Source: CAWBCR01 sp963787375 (GTDB taxonomy: Bacteria; Chloroflexota; Anaerolineae; Aggregatilineales; UBA3940). Taken from it: a DNA stretch of 64,000 nucleotides. Where the stretch lies: contig CAWBCR010000026.1 of the NCBI GenBank assembly GCA_963787375.1, forward strand, positions 1 to 64,000, written 5' to 3'. Below the pieces are notes generated by a model. It was not told the origin of the DNA and ran no database searches. It saw only the letters and a list, made by a program, of their open reading frames with translations. Below, one piece after another: positions 43,669 to 51,136 of the stretch. Positions within the stretch are counted from its first letter, which is position 1. Every line of letters starts with the position of its first letter. Position numbers and translations under genes: made by a program.

Positions 43669-45426
43669 GTGCTGAGCGTGCCGTCCACCCTGCGCGCCTT
43701 TGCGCTGGTCGGCGCGGCATGGCTGGCGATGGGCCTGCTGCTGCTGGGCATCGGCCTGCTCGCCGAGCGGGCCGCGCTGCGCTGTCGCCCGCACTCCGCC
43801 GCCGATCTGTTCGCGGCGTTCTGGTCGGGCTGGGCGACCGTCACGGCGGCGGTGCTGCTGTGGAACTTCCTCGCACCGGTCGATAGCTGGCTGTTCGCGC
43901 TGCTGGCCGCGGCGGCGCTGGCCGGTTTTGCCGTGTCTGCCGGGCCGCTGCGTGCGATCATCACGCGGCGGCGGCCTCGCGGCGAGTGGTTGGTGCTGGC
44001 CGCCGGCTGTGCTCTGATCGCGCTGCTGATCGCCGACCGCGCGCTGCTGCCCACCGGCAACCTCGACCTGGGCTACTACTACCTGCCCACGCTGCGCTGG
44101 GCAGCCTCGTACCGGGTGGTGCCCGGACTGGCAAACCTGTTGGTCCCTCTCGGCTATAACAGCACGCAGTATCTGATGGGTGCTCTGGTCGAAGCGGGCC
44201 CCGTGCCGGTGCCTGCCCCGCTGGCGCTGAACAGCCTGCTGGTGGCGGCGCTGCTGGCGCAGGCGCTGGTCGCCGCGATCCGGCTGGTGCGGGCCGCTGA
44301 ACCCGCGCGCCATGCCGACCTGCTGCTGGTGCTGATGGTCCCCGGCGTGCTGGGCGGCGCGATGGGCCGCGCCATGCCGCTCGGCGCTGATCTGGCGGTG
44401 CTGCTGGCGGGCGCGGTGCTGTCGGTTGAACTGCTGTCGATGCTGGAGCGCGACGGCGGTCCGCAGGACGCGCGCCGCCGCCTGCTGCGGTTGGCGGCGC
44501 TGGCCGCAGCAGGGCTGAGCCTCAAGCTGACGTTCGCGGCGTTTGGTGCGGCGACGCTGGGCGTGGCGCTGGGCGTGTTCGTGCGCCGCGTGCAGGCCGA
44601 TCCCCGCATCCGGCGGGCCGGGCTGCTGGGTGTCGGCGCGCTGGCGGCGCTGATGGTCGCGCCCTGGATGCTGCGCGGGGTGATCCTGAGCGGCTATCTG
44701 CTGTTCCCACTGCCGCTGCTGCCGATGCCGGTGGCGTGGCGGGTGCCGCTCGGCGTGCTGGCGATGGAGCGCGCGTCCGCGCGCGCCACCGTCTTTGCTG
44801 GTGGTCTGCGCCCGGCAACGGCGGCCTTTGCGCCGGGCTGGCCCGCCGCGTGGTTGGCGCGCTACGCCGGCGAAGTCATGATGCTGTGGATGCCGGTCGG
44901 GCTGGCGCTGGGCGGCGCGCTGGCGCTCGGCGCGCTGGCGTGGGTCCGCCATGAGCGGCTGCGGCCCGCCCCTGACCTGTGGCTGCTCGTACCGGCGGGG
45001 GTGGGCCTGGCGGTGTGGGCGATTGCCATCCCTGCCCCGCGCTTCGCCGGGATCGGATTCTGGCTGCTGGCGGCGCTCGCATTGAGCGGGCTGCTGCGCG
45101 CCGCGCTGCGCCGCACGTCGCGCGCCCTGCCCGCTGCTGCGATGATCCTCACGCTGGCGCTGTGTGGGCTGGCGCTGCGCGGCCTCCAGCCGGTCGATGA
45201 TCAGGAGGCACGCGCCGCTCTGCGGACCGGGGCCCCGCCGACTTATCAGGTGCTGACCGAGTCTGGCCTGGCGCTGTTTGTGCCGGTGAGCAGCGTTCAG
45301 TGCCGTCGCGCGTCGCTGCCCTGCACGCCGTTCCCTGATCGCTTCCTGCGTCTGTGCCGCCCCGGCGACCTCGCGGGAGGCTTCGTCGTCAGCGAGCAGC
45401 CCGTCTCATGCCGCCTCTGGCCGTGA
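43669..45426 (+). CDS. Polytopic membrane protein, LIC_10190/GT-C-like
   Basis: 585 residues with about eleven or twelve hydrophobic helices, starting with GTG. The large hydrophobic body, the early loop NLDLGYYYLPTLRWAASYRV and the short external tail with QCRRASLPCTPFPDRFLRL resemble the LIC_10190 membrane family, whose members look like GT-C glycosyltransferases and end in a Cys-containing domain with an LPCTP motif. No catalytic residues can be assigned. It is 16 bases after DegV copy 5 and is likely co-transcribed with the array, placing a possible lipid- or glycan-handling enzyme next to fatty-acid-binding proteins. Confidence 0.7.
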   Translation: MLSVPSTLRAFALVGAAWLAMGLLLLGIGLLAERAALRCRPHSAADLFAAFWSGWATVTAAVLLWNFLAPVDSWLFALLAAAALAGFAVSAGPLRAIITRRRPRGEWLVLAAGCALIALLIADRALLPTGNLDLGYYYLPTLRWAASYRVVPGLANLLVPLGYNSTQYLMGALVEAGPVPVPAPLALNSLLVAALLAQALVAAIRLVRAAEPARHADLLLVLMVPGVLGGAMGRAMPLGADLAVLLAGAVLSVELLSMLERDGGPQDARRRLLRLAALAAAGLSLKLTFAAFGAATLGVALGVFVRRVQADPRIRRAGLLGVGALAALMVAPWMLRGVILSGYLLFPLPLLPMPVAWRVPLGVLAMERASARATVFAGGLRPATAAFAPGWPAAWLARYAGEVMMLWMPVGLALGGALALGALAWVRHERLRPAPDLWLLVPAGVGLAVWAIAIPAPRFAGIGFWLLAALALSGLLRAALRRTSRALPAAAMILTLALCGLALRGLQPVDDQEARAALRTGAPPTYQVLTESGLALFVPVSSVQCRRASLPCTPFPDRFLRLCRPGDLAGGFVVSEQPVSCRLWP

Positions 45427-45447
45427 ACCTGACCCACCTGACGCGCT

Positions 45448-45471
45448 GATCGTGACTGAGATCGGGCCGGC
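45448..45471 (+). pseudogene. 3'-terminal scrap of a sixth degV copy
   Basis: GATCGTGACTGAGATCGGGC and the following CGGC match the 3' part of degV 5 (43569 onward, coding IVTEIGPA) with one mismatch. It lies immediately after the membrane gene and has no gene around it, so it is best seen as the remnant of a deleted or displaced degV copy. Confidence 0.5.
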
Positions 45472-45498
45472 ACGTCGTCTCCGAAACGCCGAATCCGG

Positions 45499-45527
45499 TT
45501 GCCTGTCGCCGGACCGCATGGTACAAT
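45499..45527 (+). promoter_or_regulatory. Sigma-70-type promoter of the tRNA-Ser pair
   Basis: TTGCCT (45499-45504), 17-base spacer, TACAAT (45522-45527), ten bases before the mature 5' end of the first tRNA. Confidence 0.7.
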
Positions 45528-45537
45528 AACGCCCGCT

Positions 45538-45624
45538 GGAGCGATGGCCGAGTGGTTTAAGGCGGCGGTCTTGAAAACCGCTGTGGCGCTTGCGTCACCG
45601 GGGGTTCGAATCCCTCTCGCTCCG
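45538..45624 (+). tRNA. tRNA-Ser (anticodon UGA)
   Basis: Acceptor stem GGAGCGA/TCGCTCC with discriminator G, D-loop GCCGAGTGGTTTAAGGC, anticodon loop CTTGAAA (anticodon TGA), a long variable arm (TGTGGCGCTTGCGTCACCG) typical of Ser class II tRNA, and T-loop GGTTCGAATCC. CCA is not encoded. Confidence 0.95.
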
Positions 45625-45651
45625 CTGCACGCTGCCAGTTGCATACGCCCC

Positions 45652-45738
45652 GGGGAGGTGCCAGAGTGGACGATTGGGGCCGCCTGCTAAGCGGTTTACG
45701 ATGTAAGTCGTACGCAGGTTCGAATCCTGTCCTCCCCG
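45652..45738 (+). tRNA. tRNA-Ser (anticodon GCU)
   Basis: Acceptor stem GGGGAGG/CCTCCCC with discriminator G, D-arm GCCAGAGTGGACGATTGGGGC, anticodon loop CTGCTAA (anticodon GCT), a long variable arm (TTTACGATGTAAGTCGTACG) and T-loop GGTTCGAATCC. It reads AGC/AGU and is 27 bases after the first tRNA-Ser, probably on the same transcript. Confidence 0.95.
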
Positions 45739-45750
45739 CCTGATGACGAA

Positions 45751-45778
45751 AACTGCCCGGCCATGCGGTCGGGCAGTT
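45751..45778 (+). terminator. Terminator after the tRNA pair
   Basis: AACTGCCCG...CGGGCAGTT stem-loop followed by GCTGT; it could also serve the convergent monooxygenase-like gene. Confidence 0.6.
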
Positions 45779-45813
45779 GCTGTCAATGATGCTGCGCCAG
45801 CAGGCGGGCTGCC

Positions 45814-46137
45814 TCAGCCCTCCCCGCTCCTCTCTGCCCTGACTTCGTAATGCTGCGAGCGCTGATCAAAGTGGGAGAGTACGGCCCGCGCCGTGTCCGG
45901 CACGACCGCTGCTTCGTAGTCCTCGCCTGCAAACTCGCGGACCGCATCCAGCGAATTGAACAGCATGATCGTGACGAATTCGACTTCCTCGCCGGCTTCG
46001 CGGCGCAGCAGTTGAATGTTCCTGAAGCCGCGAATGTGCCGGTTCTGAATGCCGACGAATATCTCTTCCTTGAGCAGCGCCTCGTAGATGTCTGCGTTGC
46101 TAGGCGTTGTCCACCCGTGCCAGATTCGGCTGATCAT
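45814..46137 (-). CDS. Antibiotic biosynthesis monooxygenase (ABM)-domain protein
   Basis: 107 residues starting MISRIWHGWTTPSNADIYEA. The ABM ferredoxin-like fold is indicated by IWHGWTTPSNADIYEALLKE, VGIQNRHIRGFRNIQLLRRE and VEFVTIMLFNSLDAVREFAG. These small dimeric proteins include haem-degrading enzymes and quinol monooxygenases, but many have no known activity. The conserved Trp-containing start and spacing match the family. The reading frame is complete. Confidence 0.8.
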   Translation of the reverse strand: MISRIWHGWTTPSNADIYEALLKEEIFVGIQNRHIRGFRNIQLLRREAGEEVEFVTIMLFNSLDAVREFAGEDYEAAVVPDTARAVLSHFDQRSQHYEVRAERSGEG

Positions 46138-46256
46138 CCCTCGCCGTTCTCCTCTCCTGACAGATTCTCAAGTTCCGCTTGAGTTTACGCTGATCACCGC
46201 AAGCAAGCTAATCCCAGGCGCATCGCAGGTCAATTACACGTTGCCCGAGCCAGCGC

Positions 46257-47135
46257 TCAGAACCGCATCCTGAGGATCCAGTCCGCGACCGGCTGCGGCA
46301 GCGCTTCAAGGAACGCCGCCGCTCCCGCCAGGTGCCCCACCGAGTAGCTCCGCCGGGGCGTGTCGGCGTCCAGCGCCCTGAGCACCACCGCCGCCACCTT
46401 CGCCGGCTCGGTCCGCTTCGCGTCGAACGCAGCCATGTCCGCGCCCCACTGGCGCAGCGCGCCGTCATACAGCGCCACCCGCTCCGGCGGCCCGCTGTGA
46501 AGAACGGCCTCCACGTCGCTGGTTGTCCGTAGCCCGGCTGGCGTCTTGATCCCGCCGCAGCGCACCATGACGTTCGGGATGTTCCACGGCTTCAGCTCGA
46601 TGTCCAGCGTGCGCGCCACGCAGTTGACCGCGAAGTCGCAGGCGTGGATGCTCGCCACGTACGGCGTCGGCATCAGCGCCGGGGTCATGATCCACACGAT
46701 GCGGCCCCGCGCCTCGCGGATCAGCGGCAGGAGGGCCTGCACCATCGCCACCGAGCCCACCACGCGCGTCTGAAGCTCGGTGCGCAGATCGTCCAGCGCC
46801 ATCAGCTCGATGGGCGCGGGCCTCCCGCCGCCCGCGTTGTTGATCAGCGCGTACAACCCGTCGATGCCCCGCGCTGCCAGCTCCGCCTGCACCGCCTCGA
46901 CCACGCCGGGGATGTGCTCCGGGCAGGTCAGGTCGAGCGGGCACACGGGCACCAGGTTGGGGTTGCCCAGATCAGCCAGCGCGTCGCGGTCACGTTCTTT
47001 GCGCACCGTCGCGAACACCACGTAGCCGCTGCCCGCCAATCGCAGCGTCACCGCCCGCCCGATCCCCGACGAGCAGCCCGTGACCAGCACCGCCTTACCC
47101 TGAGCCAGCTCAATATCTGTGTATGAAGCCATCAT
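46257..47135 (-). CDS. SDR-fold protein lacking the catalytic YxxxK
   Basis: 292 residues. The dinucleotide site GKAVLVTGCSSGIGRAV (TGxxxGIG) and NNAGG are intact, so the protein should bind NAD(P). In the catalytic region, where SDRs read (S)...YxASKFA, this protein has IMTPALMPTPYVASIHACDF: Ser is replaced by Thr, Tyr by Ile and Lys by Asp. It is therefore probably not an oxidoreductase of the usual type. An AAGGAG ribosome site precedes two adjacent ATG codons. The frame shows no break, so the substitutions are real or very old. Confidence 0.8.
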   Translation of the reverse strand: MMASYTDIELAQGKAVLVTGCSSGIGRAVTLRLAGSGYVVFATVRKERDRDALADLGNPNLVPVCPLDLTCPEHIPGVVEAVQAELAARGIDGLYALINNAGGGRPAPIELMALDDLRTELQTRVVGSVAMVQALLPLIREARGRIVWIMTPALMPTPYVASIHACDFAVNCVARTLDIELKPWNIPNVMVRCGGIKTPAGLRTTSDVEAVLHSGPPERVALYDGALRQWGADMAAFDAKRTEPAKVAAVVLRALDADTPRRSYSVGHLAGAAAFLEALPQPVADWILRMRF

Positions 47136-47260
47136 GACTACTCCTTGTTCTCAGTCTGATGTCACACACAGTATGCGCCTGCTCAGGCGGCAGGTGATCC
47201 ACCTCAGGGCACATCATGGGGCACAATGGAGGGTGTATTGTGGTGGGGACGGGGCCGGCC

Positions 47261-47674
47261 TTATGGGGGCGCTTCAGCGGGATCGTACGTGAAAAGCACC
47301 TTACCTTCGTCCAATTCAGCAGAAATCAGGCCGCCGCGAATGTACAACGCCATACCTTTACACTCAGGCTGGGAAGCATCTCCATAACCCTCCTTGATTA
47401 CCGGGCAGGGCTCCGGCTCCCCGCGCCGGCATTCGCGGAGAAACAGGTCGACGGAACCATCCACGGGGATACGGCAGGTTAGTACATACTCGGCATTCTC
47501 GAACTGCACACGGCTTATGGGGCGATCCTGCGCAGGGTGCATGAGCATGAAGAACCCGATCACTGGCGGGCAGCCGAAAAGGATCAGCACCAGCAGGAGT
47601 ATCACCGGGAGGGCTCTTTTTCGCGCGCGGTCTTCTCGTAAGAGCGCTGCTCTGCGCTTTTCTTCAGCGGCCAT
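47261..47674 (-). CDS. Hypothetical membrane-anchored protein
   Basis: 137 residues starting MAAEEKRRAALLREDRARKR, a basic cytoplasmic segment, then one TM helix (ALPVILLLVLILFGCPPVIG), then an external domain of about 85 residues with four Cys in pairs (YVLTCRIPV, RECRRGEPEPCPVIKEG, QPECKGM), which may form disulfides. I do not recognise the family. It lies on the same strand as, and about 70 bases downstream of, the first STAS gene. Confidence 0.6.
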   Translation of the reverse strand: MAAEEKRRAALLREDRARKRALPVILLLVLILFGCPPVIGFFMLMHPAQDRPISRVQFENAEYVLTCRIPVDGSVDLFLRECRRGEPEPCPVIKEGYGDASQPECKGMALYIRGGLISAELDEGKVLFTYDPAEAPP

Positions 47675-47744
47675 TCTATGACCTCGCAAGAACGCCGGGA
47701 GGCGAGGATGCTCCGCAGGAGCACCTGAATGGGATGAGCGGGCT

Positions 47745-48200
47745 CTAGATCGTCGTCGAGGTATCGTCGCTGTGCGGCCCGCGCTCCTCGCGTGGGGGCG
47801 TCTTGTGACTGTCGAGCGGGGCGGTACCGAAGCAGTGATCGCGGCCCTTGAGGTTGTCGACTGCCTCTCCCACTGACTTGAAGATCGGGAAGATGCTGTT
47901 GAACCCCGCCCGCGTGAAGACGTCGGCCACGATCTCCCGCGCAGCCGCCATTTGCAGGCAGCCGCCGCCGCGCTGGAGCGCCTGCGCGTGCGCCACGAAC
48001 ATCGCCAGCGCCGCGCTGGTGATGAACGTCACGCCGCTCAGGTCGACGATGGCCCACGTGTTGCGCTCGCCCAGGGCCGTAGTGAACTCAGGCCCGACCA
48101 GCCGCGTGCTGTACGTGTCCAGCTCACCGCTCAGGCTGATGATCAGCAGCCCGCTCGGATCGGTGCGGCTCGACAATGTGGGGGGAGTCCGGTTGGCCAT
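47745..48200 (-). CDS. STAS-domain anti-sigma factor antagonist
   Basis: 151 residues with a STAS domain at about 10-115: LLIISLSGELDTYSTRLVGP, WAIVDLSGVTFITSAALAMF, GGCLQMAAAREIVADVFTRA. The Ser of FITSAAL is in the position phosphorylated in SpoIIAA-type antagonists. A charged tail of about 35 residues is extra. It would release or sequester a regulatory partner depending on phosphorylation; neither a kinase nor a sigma factor gene is adjacent. GGAGG precedes the ATG. It follows STAS protein 2 by 22 bases. Confidence 0.88.
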   Translation of the reverse strand: MANRTPPTLSSRTDPSGLLIISLSGELDTYSTRLVGPEFTTALGERNTWAIVDLSGVTFITSAALAMFVAHAQALQRGGGCLQMAAAREIVADVFTRAGFNSIFPIFKSVGEAVDNLKGRDHCFGTAPLDSHKTPPREERGPHSDDTSTTI

Positions 48201-48222
48201 GATCCTCCTGCCGGGCGCAGCG

Positions 48223-48579
48223 CTAGGGGGTCTCGACGGTCGCCAGGGCCTCGCTGACCGTCGGGTAAACCTCGAACAGCTCCTGGAAGCCTGCCAGCGA
48301 CAGCACCTCCAGCACGCGTGCGTTGGGCGCGGCGATGGTCATGCTGCCGCCGCCCTGGCGCAGCAGCTTGCCACGGATCAGCATCATTGCCATCCCGGCG
48401 GACGAGATGAAGCTCACGTGGCCAAGGTCGACGACGACATGGGTCTTGCGGTTGGCCAGTGCCGTGTTGAAGGCGTTCTCGACCATGTGCGTGCCCATCG
48501 AGTCCAGGTCGCCGTTGATGCGGATCAGGGTCACGCCGGTCTCTCGGTTTTCGGTGGTCAGGGTCGTTGCTTCGTGCAT
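48223..48579 (-). CDS. STAS-domain anti-sigma factor antagonist (second copy)
   Basis: 118 residues, essentially one STAS domain: VTLIRINGDLDSMGTHMVEN, HVVVDLGHVSFISSAGMAMM, GGSMTIAAPNARVLEVLSLA. The acceptor Ser is in FISSAGM, identical to the canonical motif. First gene of a two-gene STAS operon. Duplicate STAS proteins often act with one stressosome-like or Rsb-type kinase; the partner is not in the window. Confidence 0.88.
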   Translation of the reverse strand: MHEATTLTTENRETGVTLIRINGDLDSMGTHMVENAFNTALANRKTHVVVDLGHVSFISSAGMAMMLIRGKLLRQGGGSMTIAAPNARVLEVLSLAGFQELFEVYPTVSEALATVETP

Positions 48580-48814
48580 CGGTTGTTCTCTGTTCGTTGA
48601 TCATTCCTACGATATAAGACAATGTCAGGCAGCGTCAACCCGACAATAGTACGGGATCGGCGGCGGAGCACCTGCCTGTCCGCCCTATTGTACATGATCC
48701 CGCCCCGGCAGGGAAAGCGCGGGTTGTGCCCATCGCAGGCCGGTGTAGAATAAAAGACGTTGGCCCGCATGACCTCGCCCACCCGGCGGCGATACTGTTG
48801 GAGGTTTGAACCCC

Positions 48815-49147
48815 ATGACGAAGACATTCGACGAGCTGATGAAGGTCCTCGATGAGAAGGGGGAAATCCCCGACGAGACGGCCAAGGCGCTCATCACGGA
48901 GCATGGCGCGCTGAATGACGACGAGAAGAAGCAGATGGCGGCGGCGATCAAGATGAAGAAGGCGCTCACCAAACCCGCCGAGAAGAAGGATGAGAAGCCG
49001 GACGACCCAAAAGACGACAAGGCCGCTGCTGAAGAGGTCTCGATGGACGATTATCTTCAGGCGCTCAGCGTGATGGACGCCGAGGGGACCACCGAGGACG
49101 AGAAGAAGCAGGCTAAAGCGATCATCGAGAAATTCGAGAGCCAGTAA
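48815..49147 (+). CDS. Small acidic Lys/Glu-rich protein (110 aa)
   Basis: Starts MTKTFDELMKVLDEKGEIPD, with GGAGG ten bases before the ATG at 48815 (an in-frame TTG at 48806 is less likely). The middle is a Lys/Asp/Glu/Pro linker (KPAEKKDEKPDDPKDDKAAA), the end a small helical motif EEVSMDDYLQALSVMDAEGT. It is hydrophilic, without signal or TM. A diverged copy of its C-terminal two thirds is found downstream at 50270-50536. No function is known. Confidence 0.65.
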   Translation: MTKTFDELMKVLDEKGEIPDETAKALITEHGALNDDEKKQMAAAIKMKKALTKPAEKKDEKPDDPKDDKAAAEEVSMDDYLQALSVMDAEGTTEDEKKQAKAIIEKFESQ

Positions 49148-49174
49148 CGCCTGCAAACACACATGGCATAACGC
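48908..49174 (+). repeat. Direct repeat, copy 1 (267 bp)
   Basis: From GCGCTGA at 48908 to CATAACGC at 49174. It includes most of the small acidic gene and its 3' flank. Copy 2 at 50270-50536 has the same length and similar sequence throughout. Confidence 0.8.
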
Positions 49175-49480
49175 TATTGCTGACAGCTTAAGGATTTCCG
49201 CGCTTGGTCAGGAACGAATTTTGTACTCAGAACCAGCGTTGTATAGCTTTCTACAAATATTAGCGTTTCGGCCTGAAAGGCTTCTGGCTGGGTTTCTTGA
49301 ATCGTTTGTGAGCAAGTTGGCCCTCTTTGCAAATTGGACTATAGCGCTTCAGAAGCGTAACCGTACTCCCGCCTGCTAAATCTCCGCAGAATTCTCAGAA
49401 GACCTGCTGTCTAGAGATGTTGTCTGAGCGCAGAACTCTCTTAGTGCATGTTTTGTTCCCATCCTGCTCGGAGCTAACCG
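49175..49480. other. Gene-free, lower-GC spacer between the repeat and the lipoprotein
   Basis: About 306 bases that are visibly more AT-rich than the rest of the window (for example TTTCTACAAATATTAGCG). No coding frame with bias, tRNA, or strong hairpin is seen. It could hold a promoter for the lipoprotein gene. It lies in the segment bracketed by the direct repeats. Confidence 0.45.
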
Positions 49481-50260
49481 ATGACTACTCGCATGACTGC
49501 CGCCGCTCTGATGCTCGCCCTCGCCGTGAGCGCCTGTACCCCGATGCCCGGTTCGCAGAAGCGCATTGATGTGTCTTTCACCATCTTTGCCTATGCTGAT
49601 ACCGATGGCGACGGCAAGCATGACGCCGGGGAGCAGCCGCTGCCTCAGGTGCTGGTGATTACCGACTCGAATATTCATGGAGCGCTTGCGCGCTACGCCC
49701 GCCTCACCGGTGCCAACGGTGAAGCTCCCATCAGCGGAACCTATACGCACTTCTTTGATGTGAAAGTGGTGCCGCCCTGTGGCTACACGCCGACCACGCC
49801 CAATACGTTCGGCGCCAGGGATCTGAAGGACGAGCTGCCAATTGGATTCAGGCCGGACAACCCGCAGCCGGGTGATGCAGTGGTGCGCTTCCATGTGTGG
49901 GATGACGTCAATCAGAACGGGATGCAGGAGGGCAGCGAGGAGCCGGTCGGCGCGATGATCCTGCTGCTCGACATCCCCGTGCCCGGCGAGGCATCCAACA
50001 CGTTCGGCGTGGTCATCGGCCAGGGCAACTCCGAGATGGCAGTCAGGCTGGACAGCGGTCGGGGACAGATCAACCTCGGCAACTCCTGCGGAACGCTGCG
50101 GGTGCAACTTCCAAATACCGATCAGTGGGAGCCGATGAACATCTCACCGGAGCCTGAGTTTGAAGAAACCGCTGGCGGAGACGGCACCCTCGCGCTGCGC
50201 TTTGAGTATGCGCCCGGCGAGACCGACATTGAGATCGGTGTGCGTGCTCGTAATGAGTAG
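49481..50260 (+). CDS. Lipoprotein with SdrD B-like (Ca-binding-type) modules
   Basis: 259 residues. Signal and lipobox ALMLALAVSACTP, Cys19. Two Asp-rich loops, YADTDGDGKHDAGEQPLPQV and WDDVNQNGMQEGSEEPVGAM, are of the SdrD-B/dockerin-like type and probably bind Ca2+. Two Cys (PPCGY, GNSCGTL) may form a disulfide. The protein should be exposed on the outer face. It is coded between the two direct repeats, and its stop (TAG, 50258-50260) is followed in the same frame by the truncated copy of the small acidic gene. Confidence 0.75.
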   Translation: MTTRMTAAALMLALAVSACTPMPGSQKRIDVSFTIFAYADTDGDGKHDAGEQPLPQVLVITDSNIHGALARYARLTGANGEAPISGTYTHFFDVKVVPPCGYTPTTPNTFGARDLKDELPIGFRPDNPQPGDAVVRFHVWDDVNQNGMQEGSEEPVGAMILLLDIPVPGEASNTFGVVIGQGNSEMAVRLDSGRGQINLGNSCGTLRVQLPNTDQWEPMNISPEPEFEETAGGDGTLALRFEYAPGETDIEIGVRARNE

Positions 50261-50269
50261 CCGCACGTT

Positions 50270-50533
50270 GCGCTGACCGACGAAGAGAAGAAGCAGTTGG
50301 CGGCGGCGATCAAGATGAAGAAGGCGCTCACCAAGCCCGCCGAGAAGAAGGACGAGAAGTCGGGTGACAAGCAGGACGAGAAGGCCGCTGCTGAGGAAGT
50401 CTCGATGGACGATTATCTTCAGGCGCTCAGCGTGATGGATGCCGAGGGAACTACCGAGGACGAGAAGAAGCGGGCCAAAACGGTCATCGAGAAGTTTGAG
50501 AGCCAGTTGCGCCTGCAAACACACATGGCATAA
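50270..50533 (+). pseudogene. 5'-truncated copy of the small acidic gene
   Basis: The frame ALTDEEKKQLAAAIKMKKAL and onward repeats the C-terminal two thirds of the 48815 gene, including EEVSMDDYLQALSVMDAEGT. The first 30 or so codons are absent, replaced by the lipoprotein gene. The original TAA stop is TTG here, adding RLQTHMA-type codons before the next stop. It is in frame with the upstream lipoprotein across a single TAG. No ATG or ribosome site of its own is evident, so it is probably a non-functional remnant. Confidence 0.7.
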
Positions 50534-50536
50534 CGC
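50270..50536 (+). repeat. Direct repeat, copy 2 (267 bp)
   Basis: Matches 48908-49174 end to end, diverged by scattered substitutions (mostly synonymous or conservative) and no net length change. Confidence 0.8.
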
Positions 50537-50604
50537 ATAACCCCGCCGGTTGCTTGCGCAGACACGGCGGGGTTTGTCGTCTGGATTGGGCAGTCAGGTG
50601 CCCG

Positions 50605-50838
50605 CTATTCACCACTCGGCGCGTCGGTAGGCGGCTGGGTGGTCATGCCGCCGGTATCTTCGGGCATGACGACCCACAGGATGATGTACAGCAGGATGCC
50701 GGGGCCGCCGGCCAGCCCGAACAGCACGAACAGAATGCGCACAATGACCGTGTCGATGCCGAAATACGCGGCCAGGCCGCCGCACACACCGGCGATCATC
50801 TTGTCCGTGGTAGAGCGCACGAACTTCTTTTCTTCCAT
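50605..50838 (-). CDS. PspC-domain membrane protein
   Basis: 77 residues starting MEEKKFVRSTTDKMIAGVCG. The PspC signature KMIAGVCGGLAAYFGID, then TVIVRILFVLFGLAGGPGIL and LLYIILWVVMPED, are clear. PspC proteins sit in the membrane and help sense envelope stress. Starts further upstream (frame to 50931) have no similarity to the family. No other psp genes are adjacent. Confidence 0.92.
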   Translation of the reverse strand: MEEKKFVRSTTDKMIAGVCGGLAAYFGIDTVIVRILFVLFGLAGGPGILLYIILWVVMPEDTGGMTTQPPTDAPSGE

Positions 50839-51136
50839 TGCTTCGATATCCTCCCTGGGTAAAGTCTCGGCAAATAAGCACCACACGACGGCTGTCAGAG
50901 ACGCTAACATCCCTGACCCTCTTCTAAGCAAAACCCCACAGCCCGCGTTCCGTTGCGGATCAGTCCGGGTTGCACCGGGTGTTGTCCCGATCCACCGGCA
51001 GCCGATCTCGCCTCACACTACTGTATACGCGCTCGCCGCTGCAAAGTTGCTGGCGCTGCGTGCCGTGAGCACGTCGCGGCGATCTATGCTATAAGTATCG
51101 GTGGCTGTGCCAGCAGCATTCTCGAACGGAGCGGCT

